Assembly (NCBI RefSeq): GCF_049801075.1
Contig: NZ_JBNAGG010000001.1
Location: forward strand, 1,364,001-1,428,000
DNA: 64,000 bases
Direction of reading: 5' to 3'
Origin: Maritalea sp049801075
GTDB lineage: Bacteria > Pseudomonadota > Alphaproteobacteria > Rhizobiales > Devosiaceae
Below the pieces are notes generated by a model. The model had not been told where the DNA came from, made no database searches, and saw only the letters and a list, made by a program, of their open reading frames with translations. Each line of letters begins with the position of its first letter. The first letter of the stretch is position 1. The position numbers were made by a program, and so were the translations under genes. Positions 9,361 through 17,128 of this stretch are shown here, piece by piece.

Positions 9361-9427
9361 AATCTATTCCTCACCAATTTGAATTTTGGCCAGAATAACG
9401 GCAAAGCCTTGCCGCTGTCAAACAAAA

Positions 9428-9452
9428 TGGAATTGCATTCCATATTGTGGAA
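9428..9452. promoter_or_regulatory. IclR-type operator upstream of glcB
   Basis: Three half-sites with exact 10-base period: TGGAA (9428-9432), TTCCA (9438-9442), TGGAA (9448-9452), each separated by five bases. The first two make the dyad TGGAATTGCATTCCA, which shares both outer half-sites with the published E. coli IclR consensus (TGGAAATNATTTCCA). It sits 68-92 bases before the glcB start, and the same operon encodes an IclR-family protein. Confidence 0.68.
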
Positions 9453-9453
9453 A

Positions 9454-9834
9454 TTACATTTTTGGCGGTGCTTTTCGAGTGAGAATAAACAAGGCCGCTC
9501 CACCCAGACATGCGGCTTGAATCAACAATAGTTTCCAGCTTAGGCCAATCAAAACCGACACCATAAAAACTGCACCCATAGTGAGCACAGCAGTGATCTT
9601 GGCGCGGGTGGCAATGGCGCCATATTTCTCCCAATCCGCAATTGGCGGACCAAGTTGAGGATGTTCGATAAGCCATTTGTGGATGCGCTCATTTGAGCGG
9701 GCAAAGCCAAAGGCCGCAATAATAAGAAATGGTGTGGTGGGCATGATGGGCAGGAAAACCCCAATCAGGCCCAAGCCTAAGCAGGTCCACGCTACGGCAG
9801 ACCAGATCAACCGCCAAAAACGACTATCAGACAC
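9454..9834 (-). CDS. YbaN-family (DUF454) inner-membrane protein
   Basis: 126-residue integral membrane protein of the DUF454/YbaN family, function unknown. The family signature is visible: a first hydrophobic segment with LGLGLIGVFLPIMPTTPFLI (residues 20-40), then AAFGFARSNERIHKWLIEHP and two more hydrophobic segments (about 82-98 and 100-118). It is a single gene between glcB and the chemoreceptor, same strand as both. Its stop at 9454 abuts the IclR-type operator of glcB. Confidence 0.85.
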   Translation of the reverse strand: MSDSRFWRLIWSAVAWTCLGLGLIGVFLPIMPTTPFLIIAAFGFARSNERIHKWLIEHPQLGPPIADWEKYGAIATRAKITAVLTMGAVFMVSVLIGLSWKLLLIQAACLGGAALFILTRKAPPKM

Positions 9835-9965
9835 GGAATCACCCTTTTTTCCACATCATGTCGAGTTGACAGGCGAAAATAAATATGATTTTTATACTCA
9901 TGTTTAGATGTCACCTGCCTGAGACATCCTTTGTCCACATCCCCCCTAATTGCCCGTGGACAAAA

Positions 9966-9993
9966 AAGGCCCGGTTCGCGAGAACTGGGCCTT
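9966..9993 (-). terminator. Terminator of the chemoreceptor gene
   Basis: Twelve-base-pair stem (AAGGCCCAGTTC / GAACCGGGCCTT, one wobble) with a TCGC loop, followed on the minus strand by TTTT. It lies 27 bases beyond the receptor stop. Confidence 0.85.
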
Positions 9994-10019
9994 ATAATTT
10001 CTAGAGCTGTATTGATGCC

Positions 10020-12563
10020 TTAGAATTCTTTCCAATCAGCATCTTCATCAACCGCTGCAGTCTCTTCCTGCTTCACCGCCGCATTGCCGCGTGTAAGGTA
10101 GGATTTGGCTGCTGTTACAACCTTTTGCTGCAAACCCTTGATGCCTGTTTGCGGAGCGCTTTGCGCTGCAGGAGCTTGGGTTGCGGTTGGCGTTTCTGCA
10201 CGCACTCCATCGGTGACAAAAACATCAACAATCGCATCAAGCTCTGATGCTTGTGCCTCTGTTTGCTCGATGGCTGCATTTGTCTCTTCAACAAGTGCTG
10301 CGTTACGTTGCGTCATATCGTCCATCTGCGCCACAGAGGTGGTGATTTGCTCGATGGAGGTGGCTTGCGCCTTACTCTTATCCGCAATTGACACCATGAT
10401 CGCATTGTTAGACCGCGCCGCATCCAGCATGGATTCTAGATTGGTTGCTGCTTCCGCCACCAAACGAGACCCGTCTGACACTTCAGATACAGACTGCTCA
10501 ATGAGTTTCTTCACGTCAGAAGATGCATTCGCTGCAGATTGAGCCAGGCGCCGCACTTCAACGGCCACAACAGCAAAGCCCTTGCCTGCTTCGCCTGCCC
10601 GTGCGGCTTCAACAGAAGCGTTCAAGGCCAGCAAGTTGGTTTGGAATGCGATATCATCGATCATGCCAATAATATTGGAGATCTGGTTGGAGGAGGATGT
10701 AATCCGCTCCATGGCTTCATTAGCCTGACGCATCACTTCACCGCCCTGCTCAGCTGTCTGACGCACTTCTTCAGCATTGGCGCTGGCGTCTGATGCTTCC
10801 TTGGCGTTTTCCAGAACAGTCTTGGACAGTTCATTCATTGTCATAGAGGTCTGATTGATGGTCGCGGCCTGCTCGTTGGTGCGGCTAGACAAATCATTGG
10901 CACCTGCCAAGATTTCACTTGTTGCCACTTTCAACGCACGAGAGGTTGAACGCAACTGACCAATCACGTCGCTTAGTTTTGCGTTTACGCGGTTGGTGTC
11001 TGTTTTGAGCTGATCAAAGGCCCCTTTATATTCGCCTTCCATCCGCACAGTCAGGTTCGCATCGGCAAGAGCAGACAATACTTTGCCTGTTTCGTTGATG
11101 CCACGGTCAACCGTTTCTACCAAGCGGTTCACGCCTTCAGCAAGTGTGTTTAGCTCTTGATCAGGGAATTCAGCTTGTACGCGGCGAGAGAAGTCGCCAT
11201 CAACTGCTGCATCCACCACATCGCCAAACGCTGATTGCAATTCGCGCATCATGTTTTGACGTTCGGCAGCGCGGGAAGCAGATGCTTCCTTCTCCGCTTC
11301 GGTCATTTGCTCAACTTTGATGCCATTTTCACGGAACACTTCAACAGCACGCGCCATTTCACCAAGCTCATCATTGCCTTTGGTGCCGCGCACTTCCACG
11401 TCCAAATCGCCATCAGCCAATGCCCGCATGGTTTTGGTCAGGCGAGAGATTGGCACAGTGACTGTACGGGTAAAGAATAGGCCCCCAGCAACCGCAATGG
11501 CCAACATAATGGCACCCACGATCAACATCATGTTGCGCATTTCAACCACTGGCTGGAACAGCTCTGAAATTTCCTGACTAGCTACCATGGCCCACTTCAC
11601 GCCAGCAAACTCAACCGGAATAGCTTCCACATGCACCTGGTCGCCATGGGCGTCAACAGTGATGGAGTGGGCAGGTTCGCCCTCCAAGGCCTGATCAATT
11701 GCAACAGTGTCCAAGCTGGTCACAAATGCATCGTTTTCTTCGGTGTGGGTTGAATCTACCCGCAACAACTTATCAGCGCCCACCAGCAATGTTTCGCCAG
11801 TTTCACCCAAACCTTTTGTCAAACCGATAAAGCCGGCGATCGTTTCGTATGGCACGCCAAACACAAGTACGCCGACAAAATTGCCCTTATCGTCCACAAT
11901 CCGAGAGCCCATAAAGCTCGCAGCAGCGTTGGCATAATGCGGATATGGTGCAAAATCAGTGAAGACAACTTCGCCATTTTCCGCACCATTTGCCTTTTGC
12001 AGGATGGTATCCAGCGCCGAGCCAGATTCAACCTTCGTGGCAAAATCGCGCTTCTTGAAAACGGAATAGACGATCACACCATCAGGTGAAATCATCAAAA
12101 TGTCTTTGTAGCCTGCGTTAACAGCTTGTGTTGCCAATTCAGGGTGAATGCGAGAGTGCGCGAAATCATAGTTCGTGAACTGCTTAGCCGTGTTGGCCAA
12201 GTGGCGCTCGTCTTCGGCATGCGGGTTGTTGTCGATAAACCCTTCCTGCAAATAGCCGGTCGGGTCTGCTGCATCTGCCTGTTCCCAGGTTTTGCGCAAT
12301 TCAGTGGCGTTAGTGACCACATTTGGGTCTGCCGCCGCTTTGACCAAATCGGCCGACATCTTGTTCAACATGTCCGACAGGGTTTCAGCCCGGATCGACG
12401 CAATGGTCGAAAGCCGTTGTTGTGTTAGGCTATTCACTGTATTTTGTGAAACCTGATAGCTCACAAAACCAACGCCGGCCCCCACGAGGAGCGCCGCTGA
12501 CACAACAACAATCGGCAATTTCTTTGCGATTGTGATGGATGGCATTTTGAGTTTTTTGAACAT
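10020..12563 (-). CDS. Methyl-accepting chemotaxis protein with CheR-tether-like tail
   Basis: Transmembrane chemoreceptor of 847 residues. N-terminal membrane segment at about 15-32, a large periplasmic cache-type sensing domain (roughly 40-335, with YKDILMISPDGVIVYSVFK and GVLVFGVPYE), second membrane segment near 342-362, HAMP at 365-415, a second HAMP-like stretch near 450-540, then the signalling coiled coil with the hairpin tip IDDIAFQTNLLALNASVEAA. The protein ends DADWKEF-stop; W-x-x-F at the extreme C-terminus resembles the NWETF tether used by CheR and CheB in high-abundance receptors. Last gene of the chemotaxis cluster, separated from cheY2 by a terminator, so it has its own promoter. 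Ligand unknown. Confidence 0.93.
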   Translation of the reverse strand: MFKKLKMPSITIAKKLPIVVVSAALLVGAGVGFVSYQVSQNTVNSLTQQRLSTIASIRAETLSDMLNKMSADLVKAAADPNVVTNATELRKTWEQADAADPTGYLQEGFIDNNPHAEDERHLANTAKQFTNYDFAHSRIHPELATQAVNAGYKDILMISPDGVIVYSVFKKRDFATKVESGSALDTILQKANGAENGEVVFTDFAPYPHYANAAASFMGSRIVDDKGNFVGVLVFGVPYETIAGFIGLTKGLGETGETLLVGADKLLRVDSTHTEENDAFVTSLDTVAIDQALEGEPAHSITVDAHGDQVHVEAIPVEFAGVKWAMVASQEISELFQPVVEMRNMMLIVGAIMLAIAVAGGLFFTRTVTVPISRLTKTMRALADGDLDVEVRGTKGNDELGEMARAVEVFRENGIKVEQMTEAEKEASASRAAERQNMMRELQSAFGDVVDAAVDGDFSRRVQAEFPDQELNTLAEGVNRLVETVDRGINETGKVLSALADANLTVRMEGEYKGAFDQLKTDTNRVNAKLSDVIGQLRSTSRALKVATSEILAGANDLSSRTNEQAATINQTSMTMNELSKTVLENAKEASDASANAEEVRQTAEQGGEVMRQANEAMERITSSSNQISNIIGMIDDIAFQTNLLALNASVEAARAGEAGKGFAVVAVEVRRLAQSAANASSDVKKLIEQSVSEVSDGSRLVAEAATNLESMLDAARSNNAIMVSIADKSKAQATSIEQITTSVAQMDDMTQRNAALVEETNAAIEQTEAQASELDAIVDVFVTDGVRAETPTATQAPAAQSAPQTGIKGLQQKVVTAAKSYLTRGNAAVKQEETAAVDEDADWKEF

Positions 12564-12676
12564 GCTCGCCCTTTTCTACGTTCTGTAGAATTCCCCCCAA
12601 ATTGCGATAATTTGAGCAAAATCCGCAATACTTCAGAAAACAATTTATGATGGAAAAGCTAAACTTATCTTAAAAA

Positions 12677-12705
12677 ACGGCGCCAATGCGTAGCAAAGGC
12701 GCCGT
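12677..12705 (-). terminator. Terminator after cheY2
   Basis: Perfect eight-base-pair stem ACGGCGCC / GGCGCCGT with a 13-base loop and a following TTTTTT on the minus strand, 30 bases after the cheY2 stop. Confidence 0.85.
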
Positions 12706-12734
12706 GAATACTCACAGTAAAGAAGCGGTGCACT

Positions 12735-13124
12735 TTAAGTCAAAGCGCCAATAACTGCTTCGATCTTCTTTTTCATCGTGCCGGCATCAAACGGTTTGAT
12801 GACATAATTATTTACGCCGCAGGCGATGGCTTCTTTCACCTGTTCTTTGTCACCCCGACCCGTTGCCATGATAAACGGCATCTTATTGGTTTTGGGATGT
12901 TTGCGAATAACTTTCAGCAGAGTGAGCCCATCAACGTCGTCCATGTTCCAATCTGAAATGATCAGATCCACATTTGCCGACTCCAATTTGGTGAGCGCAT
13001 CACGACCGGACTTGGCTTCAATCACGGTTTTGAAGCCGAGTTGATTCAAGATAAACTTACAGATCCCGCGCATGGATTGCTGATCATCAACAATCAAAAC
13101 GGTCAAAGAACTGGCTTTAGGCAT
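12735..13124 (-). CDS. cheY: Chemotaxis response regulator CheY (CheY2 position)
   Basis: Single receiver domain of 129 residues. The acidic pair is D13/D14 (LIVDDQQSM), the phospho-acceptor D58 (IISDWNMDDVDG), the conserved Thr in MATGRGD and the Lys in VIKPFDAGT. The position after cheR-cheB matches cheY2 of rhizobial clusters, where that protein binds the flagellar switch while CheY1 acts as a phosphate sink. Which of the two CheYs here drives the motor is inferred from order only. 87 bases separate it from cheB; a terminator follows. Confidence 0.92.
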   Translation of the reverse strand: MPKASSLTVLIVDDQQSMRGICKFILNQLGFKTVIEAKSGRDALTKLESANVDLIISDWNMDDVDGLTLLKVIRKHPKTNKMPFIMATGRGDKEQVKEAIACGVNNYVIKPFDAGTMKKKIEAVIGALT

Positions 13125-13211
13125 ACGCTTGGGCCTCTGACATATTCTTAGTTAACTTTAATTCAAATCGCATCATAAACGTCAAACCGTTACTAAGTTC
13201 TCAACTCACGC

Positions 13212-14273
13212 TTACGCAGCGTCACGTTTTGCTTCCAAAGCAGAAATAAGTTTGGATGCGATAACCTCAATTTTGGCCTCTTCTTGCACCGCGCCGATAT
13301 TTTTGGCGGCACCGGGCATGCCATAAATCAGGGCAGAAGACTGCGACTGACCGACGGTGTACGCACCGGCATTGCGCATTTCAAGCAGGCCTTGCGCCCC
13401 ATCCTTGCCCATGCCCGTGAGAATTGCGCCAACAGCGTAAGCCCCCACTTGCTGTGCAACAGAATTGAACAACACGTCCACTGATGGGCGATGTCCAGAC
13501 ACCACTTCATCTGCACCAATGCGGCACTTAAGCTGGCCAGAACTATATTCAACCCGCAAATGTGCGCCACCAGGTGCGATGTAAGCATGGCCCGGCTTAA
13601 CGATTTCACGGTCGGTCGCCTCAAGTACGGTTAGACCGCTGACTTCGTTCAAGCGCGCTGCAAACCGCTCAGTAAAGCCCGGCGGCATATGCTGGGCGAT
13701 CACGACAGGCGGACAATCTTTCGGCAGGCCGGATAAAACGGTTTTGATGGCTTCCACGCCGCCAGTTGACGCGCCAATGGCGATCAATGCTTTGCGGGAG
13801 GAATTGACTTTGGTCGGCACAGGTGCCCGCGCAGCGGGTGCGCCAGCAGGCCGACGCTCCATGGCGCGACCACGCACATCTGATTGCGACGCTGCGATCA
13901 CTTTTTCGCGCACTTCGCGACCAAACTGCTCAAGGCCACCTTCCAAATCGTGCCCCGGCTTGGCGACAAAATCGACGGCGCCGAGTTCAAGTGCCAGCAA
14001 AGTTTCCTGCGCGCCCTTTTGCGTAAGGGTCGAAATCATCACCACCGGCGTTGGCCGCAAGCGCATGATCTTTTCCAAGAACGCCAAACCGTTCATGTTG
14101 GGCATTTCAATATCAAGTGTCACCACGTCTGGATTGAGCGTCTTGATTTTGCCGCGTGCGTCCATCGGGTCACACGCCGTTCCCACCACATGAATATTCG
14201 GGTCTTCGCTAAGCAGTGTTTGCAACACGCTGCGGATAAGGGCGGAATCGTCAACGATTAGTACTTTGATCAT
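13212..14273 (-). CDS. cheB: Chemotaxis protein-glutamate methylesterase CheB
   Basis: Removes methyl groups from chemoreceptors and deamidates glutamines; active when phosphorylated by CheA. 353 residues: receiver domain 1-120 with D8/D9 and D54 (VTLDIEMPNMNG), a Pro/Ala/Arg linker (about 135-165) and the catalytic domain with the Ser in AIGASTGGVEAI, His in VIAQHMPPGFTERF and Asp in TGMGKDGAQG. The ATG overlaps the cheR stop by four bases (ATGA). Confidence 0.95.
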   Translation of the reverse strand: MIKVLIVDDSALIRSVLQTLLSEDPNIHVVGTACDPMDARGKIKTLNPDVVTLDIEMPNMNGLAFLEKIMRLRPTPVVMISTLTQKGAQETLLALELGAVDFVAKPGHDLEGGLEQFGREVREKVIAASQSDVRGRAMERRPAGAPAARAPVPTKVNSSRKALIAIGASTGGVEAIKTVLSGLPKDCPPVVIAQHMPPGFTERFAARLNEVSGLTVLEATDREIVKPGHAYIAPGGAHLRVEYSSGQLKCRIGADEVVSGHRPSVDVLFNSVAQQVGAYAVGAILTGMGKDGAQGLLEMRNAGAYTVGQSQSSALIYGMPGAAKNIGAVQEEAKIEVIASKLISALEAKRDAA

Positions 14274-15130
14274 GCTGCGCTCCGGGAGGCCGGTTCGTTT
14301 TTAGGTTTATAGATGGTCTTGCCCACCAGCTGGAATTTCTCGGAAACTGAGTTCAGATTTTCAGAATGGCCGATATATAGATAGCCATGCGGCGCCAGTA
14401 ATTCGCCCATACGGGTGAACATGCGCTCTTGCGTTGGCTTGTTGAAATAGATGGCAACGTTGCGACAGAAAATGGCGTCAAACGGCCCTTTCATTGGCCA
14501 ATCATTCATCAAGTTAAGCGGCTTAAAGGCAATCGCTTGGCGGATGAAATCTGGAATCTGCACATCGCCATTGCCCAGCGGTTCAAAGAATTTTGATCGC
14601 TCTGGGCTCAGGCCCGCAAGATCGTTTTCTTTATAGATCCCCATTTGGGCGCGGCGCACCACATCGGTATCAATGTCTGTCGCTAGAATGCGCATGTCCC
14701 AGCTTTTGAGCTGTGGAAAGGCATTATAAAGCGCCATGGCAATTGTATATGGCTCCTGCCCGGTGGAACATCCAGCGGACCAGAAACGCAAACGCTTTGC
14801 TGACTTGATTTTTGGATCTTCCAACAATTTGCCCACATGTTCCACCAAATGATCAAAATGGTGATCTTCGCGATAGAACCGCGTCAGGTTGGTGGTCAAG
14901 GCATTGATAAATTCTTGAACATCTTCGGCAGAGGCGCCGCGGTCCAAAAAGTCAATGTACTCGGAAAAGGTATTTAGATTTAGCCGACGCACAATCTTTG
15001 ACAGTCGTGAAACCACAAGCGTGCGCTTTGCATCACTCATCGAGATGCCCGCGAGTTTGTAGACTTTATTTCTTACCGCTTCAAATTCGCGATCTGACAA
15101 GGAGATCTCACCATTATCCATACTGGTCAC
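14270..15130 (-). CDS. cheR: Chemotaxis protein methyltransferase CheR
   Basis: S-adenosylmethionine-dependent methylation of receptor glutamates. 286 residues: N-terminal helical domain 1-85, then the Rossmann methyltransferase fold with the SAM motif WSAGCSTGQEPYTIAM near 135-150, DIDTDVV near 172 and FCRNVAIYFN near 225. The start is GTG at 15130; an ATG three codons later is the alternative, and GAGG sits only a few bases before the GTG, so the ATG may be the true start. Co-translated with cheB. The beta-subdomain that could bind a receptor pentapeptide is present by length, matching the W-x-x-F tail on the receptor downstream. Confidence 0.94.
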   Translation of the reverse strand: MTSMDNGEISLSDREFEAVRNKVYKLAGISMSDAKRTLVVSRLSKIVRRLNLNTFSEYIDFLDRGASAEDVQEFINALTTNLTRFYREDHHFDHLVEHVGKLLEDPKIKSAKRLRFWSAGCSTGQEPYTIAMALYNAFPQLKSWDMRILATDIDTDVVRRAQMGIYKENDLAGLSPERSKFFEPLGNGDVQIPDFIRQAIAFKPLNLMNDWPMKGPFDAIFCRNVAIYFNKPTQERMFTRMGELLAPHGYLYIGHSENLNSVSEKFQLVGKTIYKPKNEPASRSAA

Positions 15131-15449
15131 AGCCTCATTTCCCCTGACTTTGCATCATAAGATGCAAAAACAGCCCGTTAATTGGTGGACGTACCGTTGG
15201 TCGGCATACGCCTTCGAGCCAAGTATGGCGGATCACACCCTTAAATTTGGTAAATGTGCACCGCCACGCGAGAAGCAAAATTAACGGGAAAAGAAAATGG
15301 CGAATGACTCACTGTTTTCGCCTGCTCTATTCCTTGCACAAACGTAAACATTATTGGTTAATAACTGGTTTTAATGGCGACAGCTGCACGAAAAAGGGCG
15401 CGACCAATGCGCGCCCAAATATCTTTTAATTCCAATGAATTGATGCTGT
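15131..15449. other. 319-base intergenic region between cheD and cheR
   Basis: Holds the cheD terminator at its left end (15396-15416) and presumably the cheR-cheB-cheY2 promoter. Short open frames here have no ribosome site or recognisable protein. No repeat or RNA gene was seen. Confidence 0.5.
15396..15416 (-). terminator. Terminator after cheD
   Basis: Seven-base-pair stem GGGCGCG / CGCGCCC with a seven-base loop, followed on the minus strand by TTTTT. It separates cheD from cheR, so cheR-cheB-cheY2 need their own promoter. Confidence 0.8.
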
Positions 15450-16040
15450 TTAGAACAATTCGATATCGTCGTGTGCCACAGCTGGCTTGTTGGCCTTGGA
15501 AATTTCTTCCTTAATCAATGAATCGTTGACCGAGCTATCGAGGTGTTTCACGAACACTTTGCCTGCCACCGGCTGGAAAACGACGCGGCGCGCATAGGTA
15601 CCGCCTAAATCTTCAGCAGCAGCTTTATATCCTTCCGCCGACAGGAAGCCGCGCACGAATGCAGCGTTCTTCGCGCCAACATCGTCCATTTTTTGATTGA
15701 TGTTGCCACCACCAAAAACTTTGATTTCAAGTTGATCGCGTTGGCCAGACCCTTGGGTCAGCACTTTGTTGATCAGTTCTTCCATCGCGTAGGCACCATA
15801 ACGCGCGCTTTCGCCATATCGATCGCGGGAACTATCCGACTGCACACCCAACAAAAGGTGGTTCATGCCGCCGACGCCAGTCAATTTATCTCGCACACAT
15901 GCGGCAACACAGGAGCCCAGTACGGTTGAAAACGCAACATTGGCATCTTTGGTGACATGACAGTCGCCCTGATGCACTTGCTGGGTAGATCCTGCGGGTA
16001 TATCTCTTGGCGATCTTGCGCTCGGGTTCACTACACTCAC
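15450..16040 (-). CDS. cheD: Chemoreceptor glutamine deamidase CheD, with DDIELF tail
   Basis: Deamidates receptor glutamines and in some bacteria couples to CheC-type phosphatases. 196 residues with the CheD catalytic Cys in STVLGSCVAACVRD near residue 44, His in GGMNHLLLG and KVFGGGNIN near 108. The start is taken as GTG at 16040 with no strong ribosome site; a second GTG three codons in is possible. The C-terminus runs past the usual CheD fold into a linker and ends HDDIELF-stop, the same six residues that end the neighbouring DxxxQ protein on the other strand. Divergent from that gene by 151 bases, and cut off from cheR by a terminator. Confidence 0.93.
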   Translation of the reverse strand: MSVVNPSARSPRDIPAGSTQQVHQGDCHVTKDANVAFSTVLGSCVAACVRDKLTGVGGMNHLLLGVQSDSSRDRYGESARYGAYAMEELINKVLTQGSGQRDQLEIKVFGGGNINQKMDDVGAKNAAFVRGFLSAEGYKAAAEDLGGTYARRVVFQPVAGKVFVKHLDSSVNDSLIKEEISKANKPAVAHDDIELF

Positions 16041-16077
16041 CTGAAATAATCGTTTTCACAAATCTACACGCTAAATT

Positions 16078-16150
16078 GTTAGTGAACTGCTAACCTAAAC
16101 TGAAACTTTCAGATTTTTTTGGGCGAAGGGGCAAGCACTGGTTAGGAAAT
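16078..16150. promoter_or_regulatory. Divergent promoter region of cheD and the CheT-like gene
   Basis: The 151-base divergent gap holds GTTAG-N7-CTAAC (16078-16094) and two direct GTTAGG motifs. The 12-mer TGGTTAGGAAAT at 16139-16150 occurs again, on the minus strand, at 20432-20443 just upstream of the first gene of the cluster. This may be a shared regulatory element for the separate chemotaxis transcripts. The activator is not identified. Confidence 0.35.
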
Positions 16151-16191
16151 GCGGGTTAGGCTGAAGGTCTTAAAAATCGGGGGGATAGCGT

Positions 16192-16542
16192 ATGTCCTTG
16201 GCGAAACTGGCCATTGAGTTAGAAGAAACAGCCCGTCAAACGGCAGAGATGGTGGACCGTGTTAATGACGGACTTGCCGTGCTGATGGACGACAGCGTGG
16301 GCTGCAAAAATGCGCGCGACGAAGCCATTCGAAAAATCATTGTTGGCTTGCAAATGCAAGATCGAGTGCAGCAACGTTGCGATAATATGGCAGGCGCCGC
16401 ACGACGCATGGCGGAAATGGTTGAAATCGCAGATCGTGTGGAAGCAGAAGATGTTTGGGCGGGGCTAACTTTGGACGAGTTGCGCAAGCCAAACCTTTCC
16501 GGTGTTGCACAACGCAATAATGACGATATCGAGTTGTTCTAA
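16192..16542 (+). CDS. CheT/CheZ-like DxxxQ phosphatase candidate, with DDIELF tail
   Basis: Small, mostly helical 116-residue protein. An amphipathic helix carries LQMQDRVQQRCDNM, with D57-R-V-Q-Q61 matching the DxxxQ catalytic motif of CheZ phosphatases. Sinorhizobium CheT, a protein of similar size in a chemotaxis cluster, is described as a DxxxQ protein acting on CheY1-P and binding CheR. The C-terminus NNDDIELF is acidic-hydrophobic like the CheY-docking tail of CheZ, and is identical in its last six residues to CheD. The gene is the only plus-strand one in the cluster, divergent from cheD and convergent with cheW, with a good GGGGGGA site. Phosphatase activity and target are inference. 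Confidence 0.72.
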   Translation: MSLAKLAIELEETARQTAEMVDRVNDGLAVLMDDSVGCKNARDEAIRKIIVGLQMQDRVQQRCDNMAGAARRMAEMVEIADRVEAEDVWAGLTLDELRKPNLSGVAQRNNDDIELF

Positions 16543-16574
16543 ACCAACAACTCTTTCATCATCTTTTCAAAGAA

Positions 16575-16600
16575 AAAGCCCGGCAAAAATGCCGGGCTTT
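16575..16600. terminator. Bidirectional terminator between the CheT-like gene and cheW
   Basis: Perfect ten-base-pair stem AAAGCCCGGC / GCCGGGCTTT with an AAAAAT loop, A-rich on the left and T-rich on the right, serving both convergent transcripts. Confidence 0.88.
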
Positions 16601-16627
16601 TCTTTTGTCATTTTGACGTTGCGGCGC

Positions 16628-17107
16628 TTAGGACTCTTCACCTGTGCTGCCAACAACAGTGTCTAAATCGATCAGACCCACCATGCGGTTATCGTGAGTG
16701 ATGATGCCATTGAGCAATTCTGCATCCATGTTTTCGCCCTCAGGCACATTGTGGATGTCATCACGCTGAATGGTCAAAATGTCGGACACAGCGTCCACCA
16801 AGATACCGATCCATTTATCACCAACAGAAAGAACAACCACCACGTGATTTTTTGTTACTTCTGTTTTGCCTTCACCAAAACGGGCGCGCAAATCAAAGAT
16901 TGGCACGATTGTGCCGCGCAAATTGATTACACCGCGAACATATTCGCGGGTGTTTGGCAAAGGTGTTGCACCATTCCATGCGCGAATTTCACGAACGGTA
17001 GTGATCTCAACACCGTAAACTTGTTCGCCAATTGAAAAGGCGATCAATTGAATTGAATTCGCACCGCCAGGCTCGTGGCCGTTTTCGCTGACTTCAATTG
17101 CTTCCAT
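16628..17107 (-). CDS. cheW: Chemotaxis coupling protein CheW
   Basis: Scaffold linking CheA to receptors in signalling arrays. 159 residues, a single CheW domain: LIAFSIGEQVYGVEI near 22-37, the ATPLPNTREYVRGVINLRG-type stretch (here PLPNTREYVRGVINLRGT) near 55-72 with the conserved Arg, and GILVDAVSDIL near 105. It starts 21 bases after the cheA stop, same transcript. It is the last gene of the STAS-cheY1-cheA-cheW operon. Confidence 0.95.
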   Translation of the reverse strand: MEAIEVSENGHEPGGANSIQLIAFSIGEQVYGVEITTVREIRAWNGATPLPNTREYVRGVINLRGTIVPIFDLRARFGEGKTEVTKNHVVVVLSVGDKWIGILVDAVSDILTIQRDDIHNVPEGENMDAELLNGIITHDNRMVGLIDLDTVVGSTGEES

Positions 17108-17128
17108 ATTCAGTCTCCATTTGTGCCG

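Noticed and set aside
15131..15449. CRISPR, insertion sequence or attachment site in the larger gaps
   Set aside because: No regularly spaced repeats, transposase frames or terminal inverted repeats were seen in any of the gaps over 300 bases, and the tRNA-Arg has no duplicated 3' end in the window.
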